From NCBI RefSeq assembly GCF_001072375.1, contig NZ_JVKV01000070.1:1-64000 (forward strand): a stretch of DNA of 64,000 bases, read 5' to 3'. The position numbers and the translations under genes are program-made. This document shows, in pieces, positions 54,820 through 64,000 of this stretch (positions are counted from its first letter, which is position 1; each line of letters begins with the position of its first letter). The DNA is from Streptococcus pseudopneumoniae (GTDB lineage: Bacteria; Bacillota; Bacilli; Lactobacillales; Streptococcaceae). Under the pieces are notes generated by a model, which worked only from the letters and a program-made list of their open reading frames with translations, did not search any database and was not told the origin of the DNA.

Positions 54820-55377
54820 TTAGACTTCCAAGATTTCTTTTTCTTTGTTGGCAGTCATTTCGTCGATGTGTTTAACAGCATCGTCTGTTGCTTTTTGAAT
54901 ATCTTTTTCAAGAGTCTTCAATTCGTCTTCAGTGATTTCTTTTGCTTTTTCTTGTTTCTTAGCCTCGTCCATAGCATCACGACGGATATTACGGATAGCA
55001 ACTTTAGCATTTTCACCGACTTTTTTCACTTCTTTAGCAAGGTCGCGACGAGTTTCTTCTGTAAGAGCTGGGATTACCAAGCGAATAACAGAACCATCGT
55101 TAGCTGGTGTAATACCTAGGTCTGAAGCATTCAAAGCACGTTCGATATCTTTCAAAGATGATTTGTCAAATGGTGTTACCAACAAGACACGCGCTTCTGG
55201 GATTGTGATAGAAGCAATTTGGTTAAGTGGTGTTTCAACACCATAGTACTCAACTTGGATGCGGTCAAGCAAGCTAGCATTAGCACGGCCAGCACGAATA
55301 CTTCCAAACTCACGAGCAAGTGAGTGGTGAGATTGGGTCATTCTCTCTTTTGCTTTTTCTACGATTGCGTTTGCCAT
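54820..55377 (-). CDS. frr: Ribosome recycling factor
   Basis: A 185-aa protein that with EF-G splits ribosomes after termination. The conserved start ([17 protein letters not shown]), middle ([25 protein letters not shown] [23 protein letters not shown]) and C-terminal helix are intact. It follows pyrH by nine bases, the usual pyrH-frr pairing, and ends with a terminator. Confidence 0.97.
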   Translation of the reverse strand: MANAIVEKAKERMTQSHHSLAREFGSIRAGRANASLLDRIQVEYYGVETPLNQIASITIPEARVLLVTPFDKSSLKDIERALNASDLGITPANDGSVIRLVIPALTEETRRDLAKEVKKVGENAKVAIRNIRRDAMDEAKKQEKAKEITEDELKTLEKDIQKATDDAVKHIDEMTANKEKEILEV

Positions 55378-55386
55378 AATGATTTC

Positions 55387-56121
55387 TTATTCCTTTTCTT
55401 CGATATTATTTGAAACTGTAGTTCCGATATTTTCACCAAATACAACACGTTTAATATTTCCTGGTTGGTTCATGTTGAAAACTACCAAGTCAATATCATT
55501 GTCCATTGAAAGTGTTGAAGCTGTTGAGTCCATGATACGGAGACCTTTATTAATCACGTCACGGTGAGTCAACTCTTCAAATTTAACAGCTGTCTTATCC
55601 TTTTTAGGATCAGCATTGTAGACGCCGTCGACACCATTCTTAGCCATCAAGATAGCATCCGCTTCAATCTCAGCTGCACGAAGAGCCGCTGTTGTATCTG
55701 TTGAGAAGTATGGTGAACCAATTCCCGCACCAAAGATAACAATGCGTCCTTTTTCAAGATGACGAAGGGCACGACCACGAACGTAAGGTTCTGCTACTTG
55801 TTGCATAGCAATGGCTGTTTGAACACGTGTATCCACACCAACTTGTTGCAATGAATCTGCCATAACAAGAGCATTCATAACGGTTCCAAGCATTCCTGTA
55901 TAGTCTGCTTGTACACGATCCATTCCAGCTTCTGCAGCAGGTTCTCCACGCCAGAGATTTCCTCCACCAATAACGAGGGCAATCTCAATACCTAAGTTAT
56001 GTACTTCTTGAATTTCTTGAGCCATTGCTTGAACTGTTTTGATATCAATTCCGACACCACGTTCGCCAGCAAGGGCCTCACCTGATAACTTAATCAAAAT
56101 ACGTTTATATTTGGGTTCCAC
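55387..56121 (-). CDS. pyrH: UMP kinase
   Basis: A 244-aa hexameric kinase making UDP from UMP. It carries [14 protein letters not shown] (start), GGGNLWRG (near 55), the UMP-binding [16 protein letters not shown] (near 73) and [15 protein letters not shown] (near 140). The GTG at 56121 with GGAG nine bases upstream gives the family N-terminus. A TTG nine codons earlier is the alternative and would cover the ribosome site. It is co-transcribed with frr from an extended -10 promoter. Confidence 0.95.
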   Translation of the reverse strand: MEPKYKRILIKLSGEALAGERGVGIDIKTVQAMAQEIQEVHNLGIEIALVIGGGNLWRGEPAAEAGMDRVQADYTGMLGTVMNALVMADSLQQVGVDTRVQTAIAMQQVAEPYVRGRALRHLEKGRIVIFGAGIGSPYFSTDTTAALRAAEIEADAILMAKNGVDGVYNADPKKDKTAVKFEELTHRDVINKGLRIMDSTASTLSMDNDIDLVVFNMNQPGNIKRVVFGENIGTTVSNNIEEKE

Positions 56122-56151
56122 CTGACTTCGCTCCTTTATTTTATTCAAACT

Positions 56152-56160
56152 ATTTTATCA
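56152..56160 (-). promoter_or_regulatory. Extended -10 promoter for pyrH-frr
   Basis: Minus strand: TGA followed by TAAAAT (56152-56157), about 30 bases before the pyrH start. The -35 is weak. Confidence 0.55.
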
Positions 56161-56207
56161 CATTTTTTGAGAATTTTATAGTCTCATGAGTTATTCTTTT
56201 GAAAATT

Positions 56208-57542
56208 TTAAACGGATAAAAAGTTTTCCAAATCAGCCAAGGCACGCTCTGCGATTTTTTCATAACGAGCCTTCTTATCACGAATGCGGTCGCCTTCCAA
56301 TTCCTTGATAATTCCGAAATTGACGTTCATTGGTTGGAAGTGTTTACTGTCCGCATGGGTGATGTAATGGGCTAGACTGCCAATTGCAGTCGTTTCTGGG
56401 AAAATAGCAGGACTTTCTCCCTTGAAAAGACGAGCTGCGTTAATACCAGCTACTAGACCTGATGCCGCTGACTCAACATAGCCTTCCACACCCGTCATTT
56501 GACCAGCAAAGAAGAGATTTGGTTGTTTCTTAGAACGATAAGTCTGTTCAAGAAGATTTGGTGAATCCATATATGAATTGCGGTGCATGACTCCATAGCG
56601 AACAAACTCAGCGTTTTCGAGACCTGGAATCATTTGGAAAACACGCTTCTGCTCTCCCCATTTAAGGTGAGTTTGGAAACCAACGATGTTATAAAGACTA
56701 CCTGCAGCATTGTCCTGACGAAGCTGAACGACCGCATAAGGAGTTTTAAAGTCTCCATCACGAGGACCTGTGTAATCGTCTGGATACTCCAAACCAACTG
56801 GTTTCATAGGACCATAGAGCATGGTTTTGATACCCCGTTTAGCCATGACTTCGATTGGCATACAGCCTTCGAAGTATTTTTCTTTTTCGAAAGAATTCAA
56901 CGGAGCTTCTTCTGCATTGACCAAGGCTTCATGGAAATCCATAAACTCTTGTTTGGTCATCGGAGCATTGAGATAAGCTGCTTCTCCCTTATCATAACGA
57001 GATTTGAGATAAACCTTGCTCATATCAATGGTGTTGACATCCACAATAGGCGCTGCAGCATCGTAGAAATAAAAACCGTCACCGCCATTAAGAGCGTGAA
57101 TTTTCTCAGCAAGGGTATCACTAGTCAAAGGTCCAGTCGCTACAACTGTAATAGCATCCGTTGGCAATTCTGTAATTTCGTCACGAACGACCTCAATCAA
57201 GGGATGGTTGGCAATCTTTTCAGTAACCATTTGAGAGAAACCATCGCGGTCCACCGCAAGGGCACCACCAGCAGGAACACGAGTTGCTTCAGCAGATTCC
57301 AAGATAAGAGAACCTAGGCGACGCATTTCTTCCTTGAGGAGGCCGACAGCATTTGTAAGAGCATCTCCACGCAAGGAATTAGAACACACTAATTCTGCAA
57401 AATTGTCAGTTTTGTGTTGCGGTGTTGACTTGACACCACGCATTTCATAAAGTTTAACTGGAATACCACGCTCTGCGATTTGGTAGGCTGCTTCAGAACC
57501 CGCCAAGCCCGCACCGATAACATTGATATAAGATTGAGACAC
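56208..57542 (-). CDS. trmFO: tRNA m5U54 methyltransferase TrmFO
   Basis: A 444-aa folate- and FAD-dependent enzyme making ribothymidine at tRNA position 54. The dinucleotide-binding [12 protein letters not shown] (10-21), [19 protein letters not shown] (key part [11 protein letters not shown], catalytic Cys near 53), [11 protein letters not shown] (second catalytic Cys near 223) and [17 protein letters not shown] near the C-terminus are intact. The start is a GTG at 57542 with AAAGAGG 11 bases upstream. A structured leader with its own terminator lies upstream. Confidence 0.96.
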   Translation of the reverse strand: MSQSYINVIGAGLAGSEAAYQIAERGIPVKLYEMRGVKSTPQHKTDNFAELVCSNSLRGDALTNAVGLLKEEMRRLGSLILESAEATRVPAGGALAVDRDGFSQMVTEKIANHPLIEVVRDEITELPTDAITVVATGPLTSDTLAEKIHALNGGDGFYFYDAAAPIVDVNTIDMSKVYLKSRYDKGEAAYLNAPMTKQEFMDFHEALVNAEEAPLNSFEKEKYFEGCMPIEVMAKRGIKTMLYGPMKPVGLEYPDDYTGPRDGDFKTPYAVVQLRQDNAAGSLYNIVGFQTHLKWGEQKRVFQMIPGLENAEFVRYGVMHRNSYMDSPNLLEQTYRSKKQPNLFFAGQMTGVEGYVESAASGLVAGINAARLFKGESPAIFPETTAIGSLAHYITHADSKHFQPMNVNFGIIKELEGDRIRDKKARYEKIAERALADLENFLSV

Positions 57543-57584
57543 GACACTAATACCTCTTTGGGAGTGCGAAGTAAAGATTCACAT

Positions 57585-57685
57585 AAAAAAAGCCAACCGA
57601 ACTTTTCTCGCTTTCGAGTTTTCAGGCTCAGGCTGAAAAAGTCCCCCGGACTTTTTCACTCCCACAAATCTTTCTATTTTTTTCT
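57585..57685 (-). ncRNA. Structured leader or small RNA with intrinsic terminator upstream of trmFO
   Basis: Downstream of a good promoter the minus strand holds a perfect ten-base hairpin GAAAAAGTCC/GGACTTTTTC (57635-57657, loop GGG), a CTCG/CGAG hairpin (57607-57618), and an outer AGCC...GGCT stem followed by TTTTTTT (57585-57591), which is an intrinsic terminator about 40 bases before the trmFO start. GGGAGTG at the front (57657-57663) can also pair with CACTCCC beside the trmFO ribosome site (57560-57566), enclosing the whole structure. No known riboswitch class was recognised. Confidence 0.5.
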
Positions 57686-57691
57686 TCTTCT

Positions 57692-57719
57692 AGTATAACA
57701 AAAAAAGGGAAGAAGGCAA
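57692..57719 (-). promoter_or_regulatory. Promoter for the trmFO leader
   Basis: Minus strand: TTGCCT (57714-57719), a 16-base spacer, TATACT (57692-57697). It overlaps the rsmI terminator. Expected start near 57,685. Confidence 0.65.
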
Positions 57720-57726
57720 ACTTCCC
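57700..57726 (-). terminator. Terminator of the rsmI transcript
   Basis: GGGAAG (57707-57712) pairs with CTTCCC (57721-57726), followed on the minus strand by TTTTTTT (57700-57706). It lies four bases after the rsmI stop. Confidence 0.85.
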
Positions 57727-57729
57727 TGT

Positions 57730-58608
57730 TTAGTCATTGGATTGATTGTCTTCCCATTCGTGATAAGCTGCGTATAGCTGGCTTTTGTTCCATTGGTAAA
57801 TCTTTGCAACTTCCTTAATGGCTTGATTTTTCTTCATGCCTTGCTGAATGCGGTCCTGTATCTCAGAAAATAAATCCTCTTCATCCTTATCCTCTACTTC
57901 TTGACTAGCACCTTCTACAATGAGAAGGCATTCGCCTTTAAGAGGTGTTTGAGAAATACTTTCTAATAATTCAGTAATAGTTCCACGCTGATATTCTTCA
58001 AAGATTTTGGTCAATTCTCTGACCAAGACCACCGAGCGATCACCATAGACTTCTAGCATATTCTCCAGTGTATCCGCTACACGGTGAGGAGATTCATAGA
58101 AAATCTGAGTTTCTGGATAAGCTTCTTTGACTTCGAAAAATTGCTTTTGTTGGCCTGACTTTCGTGGTAGAAAACCATAAAAGATGTGGGGTTGTGGTGC
58201 CAAGCCGCTGGCAATCAAGGCAGAAATTCCTGCACTAGCTCCTGGAACCGTGACAACTGCGATATCTTCTTCAATCGCAGCCTTAACCAAATCATGACCC
58301 GGGTCAGAAATACTAGGCATCCCTGCATCAGATACTTGGGCAAGATTTTGACCTTGTTTCAACAAACCAATCAAATCAGGAATTTTTTCCTTGGCATTGT
58401 GTTCGTGAAAACTGATTTGCTTGGTTGAGATCTCAAAATGCTTGAGCAAAAGTCCAGTATTACGAGTATCTTCTGCCGCGATCCAGTCGACCTCTTTCAA
58501 GGTATGAATGGCGCGAAAAGTCATATCATCTAGATTACCAATTGGCGTTGCGACTAGATAAAGCTTACCATAGGGAGTATGTCCCTTAAAACTCTTTTGA
58601 ATCTGCAT
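57730..58608 (-). CDS. rsmI: 16S rRNA C1402 2'-O-methyltransferase
   Basis: A 292-aa SAM-dependent enzyme methylating the ribose of C1402 in the decoding centre. Tetrapyrrole methylase fold: LYLVATPIGNLDDMTFRA (near 17), EDTRNTG (near 46), VSDAGMPSISDPG (near 98), VTVPGASAGISALIASG (near 120) and FYESPHR (near 172). It starts two bases after yabA and is the last gene of the tmk-holB-yabA-rsmI cluster. Confidence 0.96.
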   Translation of the reverse strand: MQIQKSFKGHTPYGKLYLVATPIGNLDDMTFRAIHTLKEVDWIAAEDTRNTGLLLKHFEISTKQISFHEHNAKEKIPDLIGLLKQGQNLAQVSDAGMPSISDPGHDLVKAAIEEDIAVVTVPGASAGISALIASGLAPQPHIFYGFLPRKSGQQKQFFEVKEAYPETQIFYESPHRVADTLENMLEVYGDRSVVLVRELTKIFEEYQRGTITELLESISQTPLKGECLLIVEGASQEVEDKDEEDLFSEIQDRIQQGMKKNQAIKEVAKIYQWNKSQLYAAYHEWEDNQSND

Positions 58609-58610
58609 AC

Positions 58611-58928
58611 TTACTCCCTAAACAACAGTTCATCACAGAACATACATTCTGCATCTTGCTCCCGACGTTGACCATAAAAGTCACGGCAAACATGAAAACC
58701 GTCATCATAAATGCGACGGACATTTTCCCTTACATGTTTAGTCTTAGCTGGAGCTGTCTCCTCAACCTCTCCCAAACGTTCTCTCAGTTTATCATTTTCT
58801 AAACGAAGAGCTGTATTTTCCTCTACCAAACTCTTGAGATTTTTCTTGATAGCTTCGACGTCTGCCAAGGTTACCAACAATTGCTGTGAAAAGTCATCTA
58901 AAGCATCAAATAATTCTTTTTTATTCAT
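58611..58928 (-). CDS. yabA: Replication initiation control protein YabA
   Basis: A 105-aa negative regulator of replication initiation that links DnaA to the DnaN clamp. An N-terminal leucine-rich coiled coil (1-60) is joined by a basic linker to a C-terminal zinc site [20 protein letters not shown] (H/C, then CxxC). The length is usual. It lies between holB and rsmI, the normal Firmicutes neighbourhood. Confidence 0.95.
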   Translation of the reverse strand: MNKKELFDALDDFSQQLLVTLADVEAIKKNLKSLVEENTALRLENDKLRERLGEVEETAPAKTKHVRENVRRIYDDGFHVCRDFYGQRREQDAECMFCDELLFRE

Positions 58929-58952
58929 TACAGCCCTTTCTATAATCTATCT

Positions 58953-59849
58953 TTACTTTAAATTTTTTTGTAAAACCAGGTATTCCAAAGCGTTTTGAAA
59001 GCTAACATTGGCCCGCCACATTTTTCGAGTTTGGACGAGATTTTGCAAGATGTTTCGAGCTGAAACATTGAGAATCTCTTGACCAGCTAGTACCTCTAAA
59101 ATCCTGAGCACTTGATCTTGCTTTTCTTTATCATCAGCCAAACTCGTTAGTTTCGCAACCTGCAAATAGGATTCTTTTTTATGGGCTAAAAGCCACGAAA
59201 AGAAACGTTCACTTTCATCTACTAGTGTCCAAAATCCTGCTTGATGGACAAGCTTATCAGCCTCTCCCTGCGATTGACTAAACTGAGCCAATAGCTTAGC
59301 TTTATTTTTTACTAAACCAGCCTCTTCAAGCTGTGACATTAAAGTAGAGACTTGTTTCTTAAATTGGAAAATCTGTGTCCGACTTCGAATCGTTGGTAAC
59401 ATCTGTTCCTCATCATCGGTCAAAAAGAAAATATAAATCTCACTTTGTGGCTCTTCAATAACCTTCAAGAGTGAATTTGCAGCATTCACATGCATTTTTT
59501 CCGCTTGCTCGATAATAAAGACCTGACGTTGATTTTCAATACCAGACTGGGAAAATTGACCAACTAATTCTCGAATACGCTCCGTCTTAATGACTTGATT
59601 CAGAGGTTTAATTATGGTCACATCAGGAAACTCTTCCTGCTCAATCAATTTACAATTCCGACATTTTTCACAAGGAAAAATACCAGTTTTCTCACTACAA
59701 AAGAGACTTTTAGACAAGAAAAGGGCCATCTCTAAACTTCCAAAATTACCTGAAAAGAGATAGGCGTGATTGAGTTGCCCTTGCTCCAAGATATGAACAA
59801 AACGTTCAAATTGTAGAGGCTGACAAGCTCTTAATTGCTCTTGTTTCAT
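58953..59849 (-). CDS. holB: DNA polymerase III subunit delta'
   Basis: A 298-aa clamp-loader subunit. The AAA+ fold is visible: [11 protein letters not shown] in place of a true P-loop (delta' does not hydrolyse ATP), a four-cysteine zinc module [16 protein letters not shown] (50-70), [24 protein letters not shown] (key part [10 protein letters not shown], near 130) and SRTQIF. Its start overlaps the tmk stop by four bases. Confidence 0.94.
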   Translation of the reverse strand: MKQEQLRACQPLQFERFVHILEQGQLNHAYLFSGNFGSLEMALFLSKSLFCSEKTGIFPCEKCRNCKLIEQEEFPDVTIIKPLNQVIKTERIRELVGQFSQSGIENQRQVFIIEQAEKMHVNAANSLLKVIEEPQSEIYIFFLTDDEEQMLPTIRSRTQIFQFKKQVSTLMSQLEEAGLVKNKAKLLAQFSQSQGEADKLVHQAGFWTLVDESERFFSWLLAHKKESYLQVAKLTSLADDKEKQDQVLRILEVLAGQEILNVSARNILQNLVQTRKMWRANVSFQNALEYLVLQKNLK

Positions 59850-60484
59850 CTCCTTAATCCCATCCTGTCAAAAAGTAGCTGCTGCGTATTTTCAATCACT
59901 TGATCAAGTGGTAGGCTAGCATCGATTTTTTCGATGCGATTTCCTTCTCTTTCAATAAGAGAAAGGTAACCTTGACGGACTTTTCGGTGTAGATCCAGAC
60001 CTTCCATGTCCAAACGATTGACTTCCCGATTACTGTTGGCAGCAATACGTGCCAGTCCCTCTTCGACCTCAATATCAAAATAAAGAGTCAAATCAGGTTT
60101 CAGTCCATCAGTCGCAAATTCATTAAGCCAATCAATGGCATCGATATCTAAACCACGCCCAAAGCCCTGATAAGCAACAGAACTATCGATAAAGCGATCC
60201 ATGATAACCAGTTTTCCAGCTGCAAGTGCTGGTAAGACCTTTTCCACCAAGTGTTGTCGACGACTAGCAATATAGAGGAGAAGCTCAGTCTTAGGATCCA
60301 TTTCAGTGTGACTAGGATCTAGGATAACTTCGCGAATTTTTTCTCCAATTAAGACCCCACCTGGTTCACGGGTTGTTAAAACTTCCACTCCCCTATCTTC
60401 TAATATAGGGATTAGGGCTTCAAGAACGCTTGTTTTTCCTGCTCCCTCTGGTCCCTCAAGAGAGACTAAAAATCCTTTTGACAT
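59846..60484 (-). CDS. tmk: Thymidylate kinase
   Basis: A 212-aa enzyme converting dTMP to dTDP. P-loop [10 protein letters not shown] (11-20), the DR(E/P)-type [15 protein letters not shown] (near 38), [19 protein letters not shown] (near 95) with the usual substrate-binding Arg and Tyr. Translationally coupled to holB through a four-base overlap. First gene of the cluster after the proBAC operon. Confidence 0.97.
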   Translation of the reverse strand: MSKGFLVSLEGPEGAGKTSVLEALIPILEDRGVEVLTTREPGGVLIGEKIREVILDPSHTEMDPKTELLLYIASRRQHLVEKVLPALAAGKLVIMDRFIDSSVAYQGFGRGLDIDAIDWLNEFATDGLKPDLTLYFDIEVEEGLARIAANSNREVNRLDMEGLDLHRKVRQGYLSLIEREGNRIEKIDASLPLDQVIENTQQLLFDRMGLRR

Positions 60485-60570
60485 GTCTGACTCATTTCTA
60501 TTTTTCTCTCTTCTATTCTATCAAAAAAATAGGGATTTGTGAAAAGCTTTTTTCATTTCCTTCTTTGTAA

Positions 60571-60605
60571 GAAAAAAAGAGGTTGAGTTTTAACGCTCAC
60601 CTCTT
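60571..60605 (-). terminator. Terminator of the proBAC operon
   Basis: AAGAGGTTGAG (60577-60587) pairs with CTCACCTCTT (60596-60605) with one mismatch, then a seven-base T-run on the minus strand. It overlaps the proC stop codon. Confidence 0.85.
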
Positions 60606-61401
60606 ATTTGCCTAATTCTTGAGTTTTTTTGTAGGCTTGGTTGACAGCATCCATAACGGTTCCTCTAAAAGCATGTTCTTCTAGACTTGCTACACCAGCA
60701 ATGGTCGAACCTCCAGGGCTGCAAACTTGGTCTTTTAAGACTCCAGGATGTTGCTGACTTTCTAGTACCATTTGACCTGCACCAACTACTGTTTGAGCCG
60801 CCATTTTCAGAGCCATTTCTCGTGGCAATCCTGTCTGAACACCTGCATCCGCCAAGGCTTCGATAAATAGATAGACAAAGGCTGGTCCACAGCCTGCAAG
60901 CCCTGTTGCTGCATCTATTAAACCATCGCTTAATTCAACTAATTGGCCAGCCTTGGCTAACAGTTGACAAAATAGTTCATTGTCTTCTGGATGACAATTT
61001 GCAGACAAGGCATAACTAATCACTCCTTGCCCAATAGCAACAGGGGTATTAGGCATAATACGAATAATCCTATGGTGACTTGGAAGAAGACTAGCGAGTT
61101 TTTCCAAGGTTAAACCAGCTGCCATAGAAATCAAAAGAATACTTTCTCGTTTCTCAAGGATTGACTGATATTGAGTAAGCAGTTCAGAAAATTGAGCTGG
61201 CTTTACTCCTAGAAAAATCACATCTGCTTCTGCAAAGATTACGTCATTGCTAGAAGCCCGACCACCGAAGTTGGTAATAAAAGTATCCACCTTGGCTTGA
61301 CTACGATTGGCAAGGAAAATCTGATGACTAGTTTTTGCCTGCAAGACTACCTTAGCTAAACTAGCACCCATATTTCCCAAACCGATAAATCCAATCTTCA
61401 T
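60604..61401 (-). CDS. proC: Pyrroline-5-carboxylate reductase
   Basis: A 265-aa NADPH-dependent enzyme for the last step of proline synthesis. Rossmann start MKIGFIGLGNMGASLAKVV, IRIMPNTPVAIGQG (near 114), the family signature GCGPAFVYLFIEALADAGVQ (near 168) and GGSTIAGV (near 229). It starts four bases after the proA stop and closes the operon. Confidence 0.96.
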   Translation of the reverse strand: MKIGFIGLGNMGASLAKVVLQAKTSHQIFLANRSQAKVDTFITNFGGRASSNDVIFAEADVIFLGVKPAQFSELLTQYQSILEKRESILLISMAAGLTLEKLASLLPSHHRIIRIMPNTPVAIGQGVISYALSANCHPEDNELFCQLLAKAGQLVELSDGLIDAATGLAGCGPAFVYLFIEALADAGVQTGLPREMALKMAAQTVVGAGQMVLESQQHPGVLKDQVCSPGGSTIAGVASLEEHAFRGTVMDAVNQAYKKTQELGK

Positions 61402-61405
61402 CTCT

Positions 61406-62668
61406 TTACTCCCTTATCTGTCCATCACCAGTAACCACATATTTGTAGCTGGTCAATTCCTTCAAGCCCATTGGACCACGCGCATGTAATTTCTGAGTAG
61501 AAATCCCCATTTCACAACCAAGACCAAATTGTCCACCATCTGTGAAACGAGTTGAAGCATTGACATAAACCGCTGCCGAGTCCACTTGATCTGTAAAGTA
61601 AGCTATGGCATCAGCATTTTCAGTCACAATCGCATCCGAATGATGGGTGCTATGGACTTCTATATGCTCTACAGCTTCCTCAAGACTAGAAACTACTTTT
61701 ACAGCTAGGACATAGTCTAAAAACTCAGTGTCAAAATCTTGTGACTCCGCTGCTATCCCAGAAATAAATTGACTAGCTTTCTCATCTAGACGCAATTGAA
61801 TCGGTTCCAGTCCAGCTTCTTTTCGATCGGCAACCAGAACTTGCTCCAAACGAGGAAGGAAGCTTGCCGCCTTGTCTTGATGAACAAGCAGCACTTCCAT
61901 GGCATTGCAGACTGAAGGACGACTAGTTTTAGCGTTATTGATAATAGACAGTGCCTTGACTTCATCTGCATCCTTGTCAACGTAGACATGAACAATCCCT
62001 GTTCCTGTCTCGATAACTGGTACAATAGCATTTTCAACCACGGCATTGATCAAACCAGCCCCTCCGCGAGGAATAAGCAGATCTAGATAATCCTTAGCCT
62101 TCATCATAGCATAACTACTTTCACGACTGGTATCTTCTACTAATTGAATGACGTCTGGATGAATGGTAGTAGTCTCCAAGCCCTTCTTCAAAGCTGTGAC
62201 AATGGCATGAGCTGTTTGAAAGGCATCCTTACCACTACGAAGGACAACCGCATTTCCACTCTTGAGAGCAAGGGCAGCTGCATCAGAAGTCACATTTGGA
62301 CGACTTTCATAGATAATACCAATAGCCCCCATAGCCACACGCTTCTTAGTAATGACCAAACCATTTTCAAGCTGACTTCTTTCTAGGACTTCACCGATTG
62401 GATCTGGTAAAGCAACCACTTCACGAATACCAGTCGCCATTGCTTCTATACGCCCTGCATCCAAATAAAGACGATCCAACATAACATCTGAGATTTTCCC
62501 CTTAGCCGCTTCCATATCACGAACATTAGCTGCTAAAATCTCCTCAGTAGCTGTCAATAAGTGATCGGCCATAGCTAGCAAGGCTTGGTTTTTTACTGTT
62601 TCACTAGCAGTATTGATGGTTTTTTTAACTGCCTGTACCAGTTCAAATTGTTCTTGTGTACTTACCAT
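61406..62668 (-). CDS. proA: Gamma-glutamyl phosphate reductase
   Basis: A 420-aa aldehyde dehydrogenase-fold enzyme reducing gamma-glutamyl phosphate to the semialdehyde. The catalytic Cys lies in [13 protein letters not shown] (near 255). [28 protein letters not shown] (key part [12 protein letters not shown]) and [25 protein letters not shown] [19 protein letters not shown] near the end are family signatures. It lies between proB and proC with gaps of nine and four bases. Confidence 0.97.
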   Translation of the reverse strand: MVSTQEQFELVQAVKKTINTASETVKNQALLAMADHLLTATEEILAANVRDMEAAKGKISDVMLDRLYLDAGRIEAMATGIREVVALPDPIGEVLERSQLENGLVITKKRVAMGAIGIIYESRPNVTSDAAALALKSGNAVVLRSGKDAFQTAHAIVTALKKGLETTTIHPDVIQLVEDTSRESSYAMMKAKDYLDLLIPRGGAGLINAVVENAIVPVIETGTGIVHVYVDKDADEVKALSIINNAKTSRPSVCNAMEVLLVHQDKAASFLPRLEQVLVADRKEAGLEPIQLRLDEKASQFISGIAAESQDFDTEFLDYVLAVKVVSSLEEAVEHIEVHSTHHSDAIVTENADAIAYFTDQVDSAAVYVNASTRFTDGGQFGLGCEMGISTQKLHARGPMGLKELTSYKYVVTGDGQIRE

Positions 62669-62677
62669 AGTTTACCT

Positions 62678-63787
62678 CTAAAATTCTGTAAAGAGTAGTT
62701 GGATTTCAGGAGTGATAGAAATCCAGTCATCACGATGAATCAGAACTCCCTTGGCTTTTTGAGAACGAAGAACATCTTTGAGCCCCGATGCACCTAGTTG
62801 CACTCTACCTTTTCCGAGTGATTTTCCAGTTTCCTTATCAAATACCGTTACAATATCACCATAAGAAAAATTGCTCTCAACATCTACAACTCCTGATAAA
62901 AGGAGACTCTTTCCATGTTGAGAGAGGGCTTCTGCCGCCCCTTTATCAACCCAAATTGCTCCCTGACTTTTGGCATAAAAGGCTAGCCATTGTTTCTGGG
63001 TACGAAGTCCCTTTTCTTGTGCAACAAAGAAAGAACCATCCTTGGTCTTCTCTGCCGCCTCTATCATAGCATCAGCTTTCAAGGATGAACAGATATAAAC
63101 CGGCACTCCTGACTCTGTCGCAATGGTCGCTGCCTTTATCTTAGTCAGCATGCCACCAGTTCCATTAGATGAGCCTGCTCCACCAGCCATATCAATAATT
63201 TCTCGATTGATGGTCTCAATTCTCTCCAGACGTTTAGCTCTTGGATCCGAGTTAGGATTACCAGTATAAAGACCGTCTACATCTGTTAAGAGGATCAAAA
63301 GATCTGCCTGCACCATTGCAGCTACCTGGGCACTAAGTGTATCATTATCCCCGACCTTGAGCTCATCAATAACGACACTGTCATTTTCATTGATAATAGG
63401 AATCGCACCACGATTAAGCAGGACTGACAAAGCTTGATGGGCATTTTTATAACGTCGCTTATCGACAAAATCATCCTGAGTTAGCAAGATTTGCGCTGAA
63501 ACAATCTGTCTTAAGAGCAAATTTGTTGTATATTCTTCCAAAAGCAATCCTTGACCAACCGCTGCTGAAGCTTGCTTATCCGCAATCTTTGTTGGTCGTT
63601 TTTTAAATCCTAAGGCTCCGAAACCTGCTGCAACAGCCCCAGAAGACACCAAAATCAGCTCATGACCTGCTTCATGCAGCATTGCAAGCTGTTGTGTGAT
63701 AGCTTTTACTTTACTGCGAGATAAACTTCCATCTTTATGTGTCAGGGATGAAGTTCCCACTTTAAATACGATACGCTTGTACTTCAT
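62678..63787 (-). CDS. proB: Glutamate 5-kinase
   Basis: A 369-aa enzyme starting proline synthesis by phosphorylating glutamate. Amino acid kinase domain ([48 protein letters not shown]) and a C-terminal PUA domain (about 275-369). The ATG at 63787 after GGAGAAAA is preferred to a TTG four codons earlier. It is the first gene of proBAC and probably the feedback-controlled step, as in the family. Confidence 0.96.
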   Translation of the reverse strand: MKYKRIVFKVGTSSLTHKDGSLSRSKVKAITQQLAMLHEAGHELILVSSGAVAAGFGALGFKKRPTKIADKQASAAVGQGLLLEEYTTNLLLRQIVSAQILLTQDDFVDKRRYKNAHQALSVLLNRGAIPIINENDSVVIDELKVGDNDTLSAQVAAMVQADLLILLTDVDGLYTGNPNSDPRAKRLERIETINREIIDMAGGAGSSNGTGGMLTKIKAATIATESGVPVYICSSLKADAMIEAAEKTKDGSFFVAQEKGLRTQKQWLAFYAKSQGAIWVDKGAAEALSQHGKSLLLSGVVDVESNFSYGDIVTVFDKETGKSLGKGRVQLGASGLKDVLRSQKAKGVLIHRDDWISITPEIQLLFTEF

Positions 63788-63814
63788 ATTTTTCTCCAAA
63801 TTTAATATTTAACC

Positions 63815-63843
63815 ATTTTACCATGATTTTATGAAATTGTAAA
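63815..63843 (-). promoter_or_regulatory. proBAC promoter
   Basis: Minus strand: TTTACA (63838-63843), a 17-base spacer, TAAAAT (63815-63820) with a TGG extension, about 30 bases before the proB start. Confidence 0.75.
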
Positions 63844-63869
63844 AAAGGAACTCTCTCACTTTTGATCGC

Positions 63870-63900
63870 AAAAAAAGAACCTTGCATAGCAAGATTCTTT
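63870..63900 (-). terminator. Terminator of tuf
   Basis: AAAGAACCTTGC (63874-63885) pairs with GCAAGATTCTTT (63889-63900) with one mismatch, then TTTTTTT on the minus strand. It lies about 45 bases after the tuf stop. Confidence 0.88.
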
Positions 63901-63944
63901 TAGTGTCTGACTTAAATAATTGTTCTTCTGGGAACTAAATCGAA

Positions 63945-64000
63945 TTAAGCTTCGATTTCTGTAACCATACCTGAACCAACAGTACGTCCACCCTCACGGA
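63945..64000 (-). CDS. tuf: Elongation factor Tu, C-terminal end only
   Basis: The last 18 codons (REGGRTVGSGMVTEIEA, then stop) are the invariant C-terminus of EF-Tu, which carries aminoacyl-tRNA to the ribosome. The remainder lies beyond the window. The fragment is short, but this sequence is distinctive. Confidence 0.93.
   Translation of the reverse strand, partial: REGGRTVGSGMVTEIEA

Noticed and set aside
56583..57317. A 244-codon plus-strand open frame opposite trmFO
   Set aside because: It is fully antisense to a well conserved enzyme gene, and its translation shows no recognisable domain.
57560..57685. T-box or known riboswitch upstream of trmFO
   Set aside because: No T-box core sequence or aptamer signature that I know is present; the structure is reported as unclassified.

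Overview
The window looks like a low-GC Streptococcus of the mitis group (S. mitis, S. oralis or S. pseudopneumoniae-like). The evidence is an intact prtA serine protease gene very close to the pneumococcal one as I remember it, a ComX-type box in front of comEA-comEC, a streptococcal atpE-B-F-H-A-G-D-C operon, and core gene neighbourhoods (proBAC; tmk-holB-yabA-rsmI; pyrH-frr-cvfB-yozE-phoH; aroQ-crcB-crcB; hup-degV) matching pneumococcal ones. No tRNA, rRNA or CRISPR array was found.

Positions 1 to about 22,500 are one end of an integrative and conjugative element (ICE), all on the minus strand. Read in the direction of transcription it holds a 55-aa gene and a RepA_N-type repA with four 22-bp iterons inside its coding region, then a 320-bp non-coding block, a small gene, a 46-aa membrane peptide and three large surface proteins: a PrgA/SEC10-like surface exclusion protein, a VWA/MucBP protein without a complete sortase anchor, and a PrgB/antigen I/II-like adhesin. 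A Gram-positive type IV secretion operon follows, in almost the gene order of the enterococcal plasmid pCF10: small membrane proteins, VirB6-like, PrgI (VirB3-like), VirB4, PrgK-like hydrolase, VirB8-like, small proteins, PcfB and the PcfC/VirD4 coupling protein. The relaxase, recombinase or transposase and cargo would lie to the left, outside the window. Plasmid-type replication plus conjugation recalls the TnGBS family of ICEs, but nothing here proves that assignment.

Positions 22,500-31,350 are ordinary chromosome: two fluoride channel genes, chorismate mutase and flavodoxin (minus); the DHH phosphodiesterase and ribosomal protein L31 type B (plus); a YbjQ protein, HU, a DegV lipid-binding protein, a TPR protein and an AI-2E family permease (minus); and a lactonase (plus). 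Positions 31,347-37,677 are the complete F1Fo ATP synthase operon (minus). Positions 37,900-44,400 hold a CHY zinc finger protein, a U32 tRNA-modification protein, the competence DNA uptake genes comEC and comEA, an acetyltransferase and an intact alanine dehydrogenase.

Positions 44,500-52,460 are an accessory insertion: the 2167-codon prtA and a decayed IS1182-type transposase. The remainder (52,485-64,000) is minus-strand core: phoH, yozE, cvfB, frr, pyrH, trmFO, rsmI, yabA, holB, tmk, proC, proA, proB and the last codons of tuf.

The most interesting non-coding signals are: iterons inside repA; a promoter, structured RNA and intrinsic terminator stacked in front of trmFO; two matched palindromes exactly 22 bp apart just upstream of the prtA promoter; palindromes at the rpmE2 and atp promoters; and a hairpin at the ICE/chromosome junction that leaves no obvious promoter for the first ICE gene. 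All observations come from reading the sequence by eye. Family names rest on remembered motifs, not database searches.
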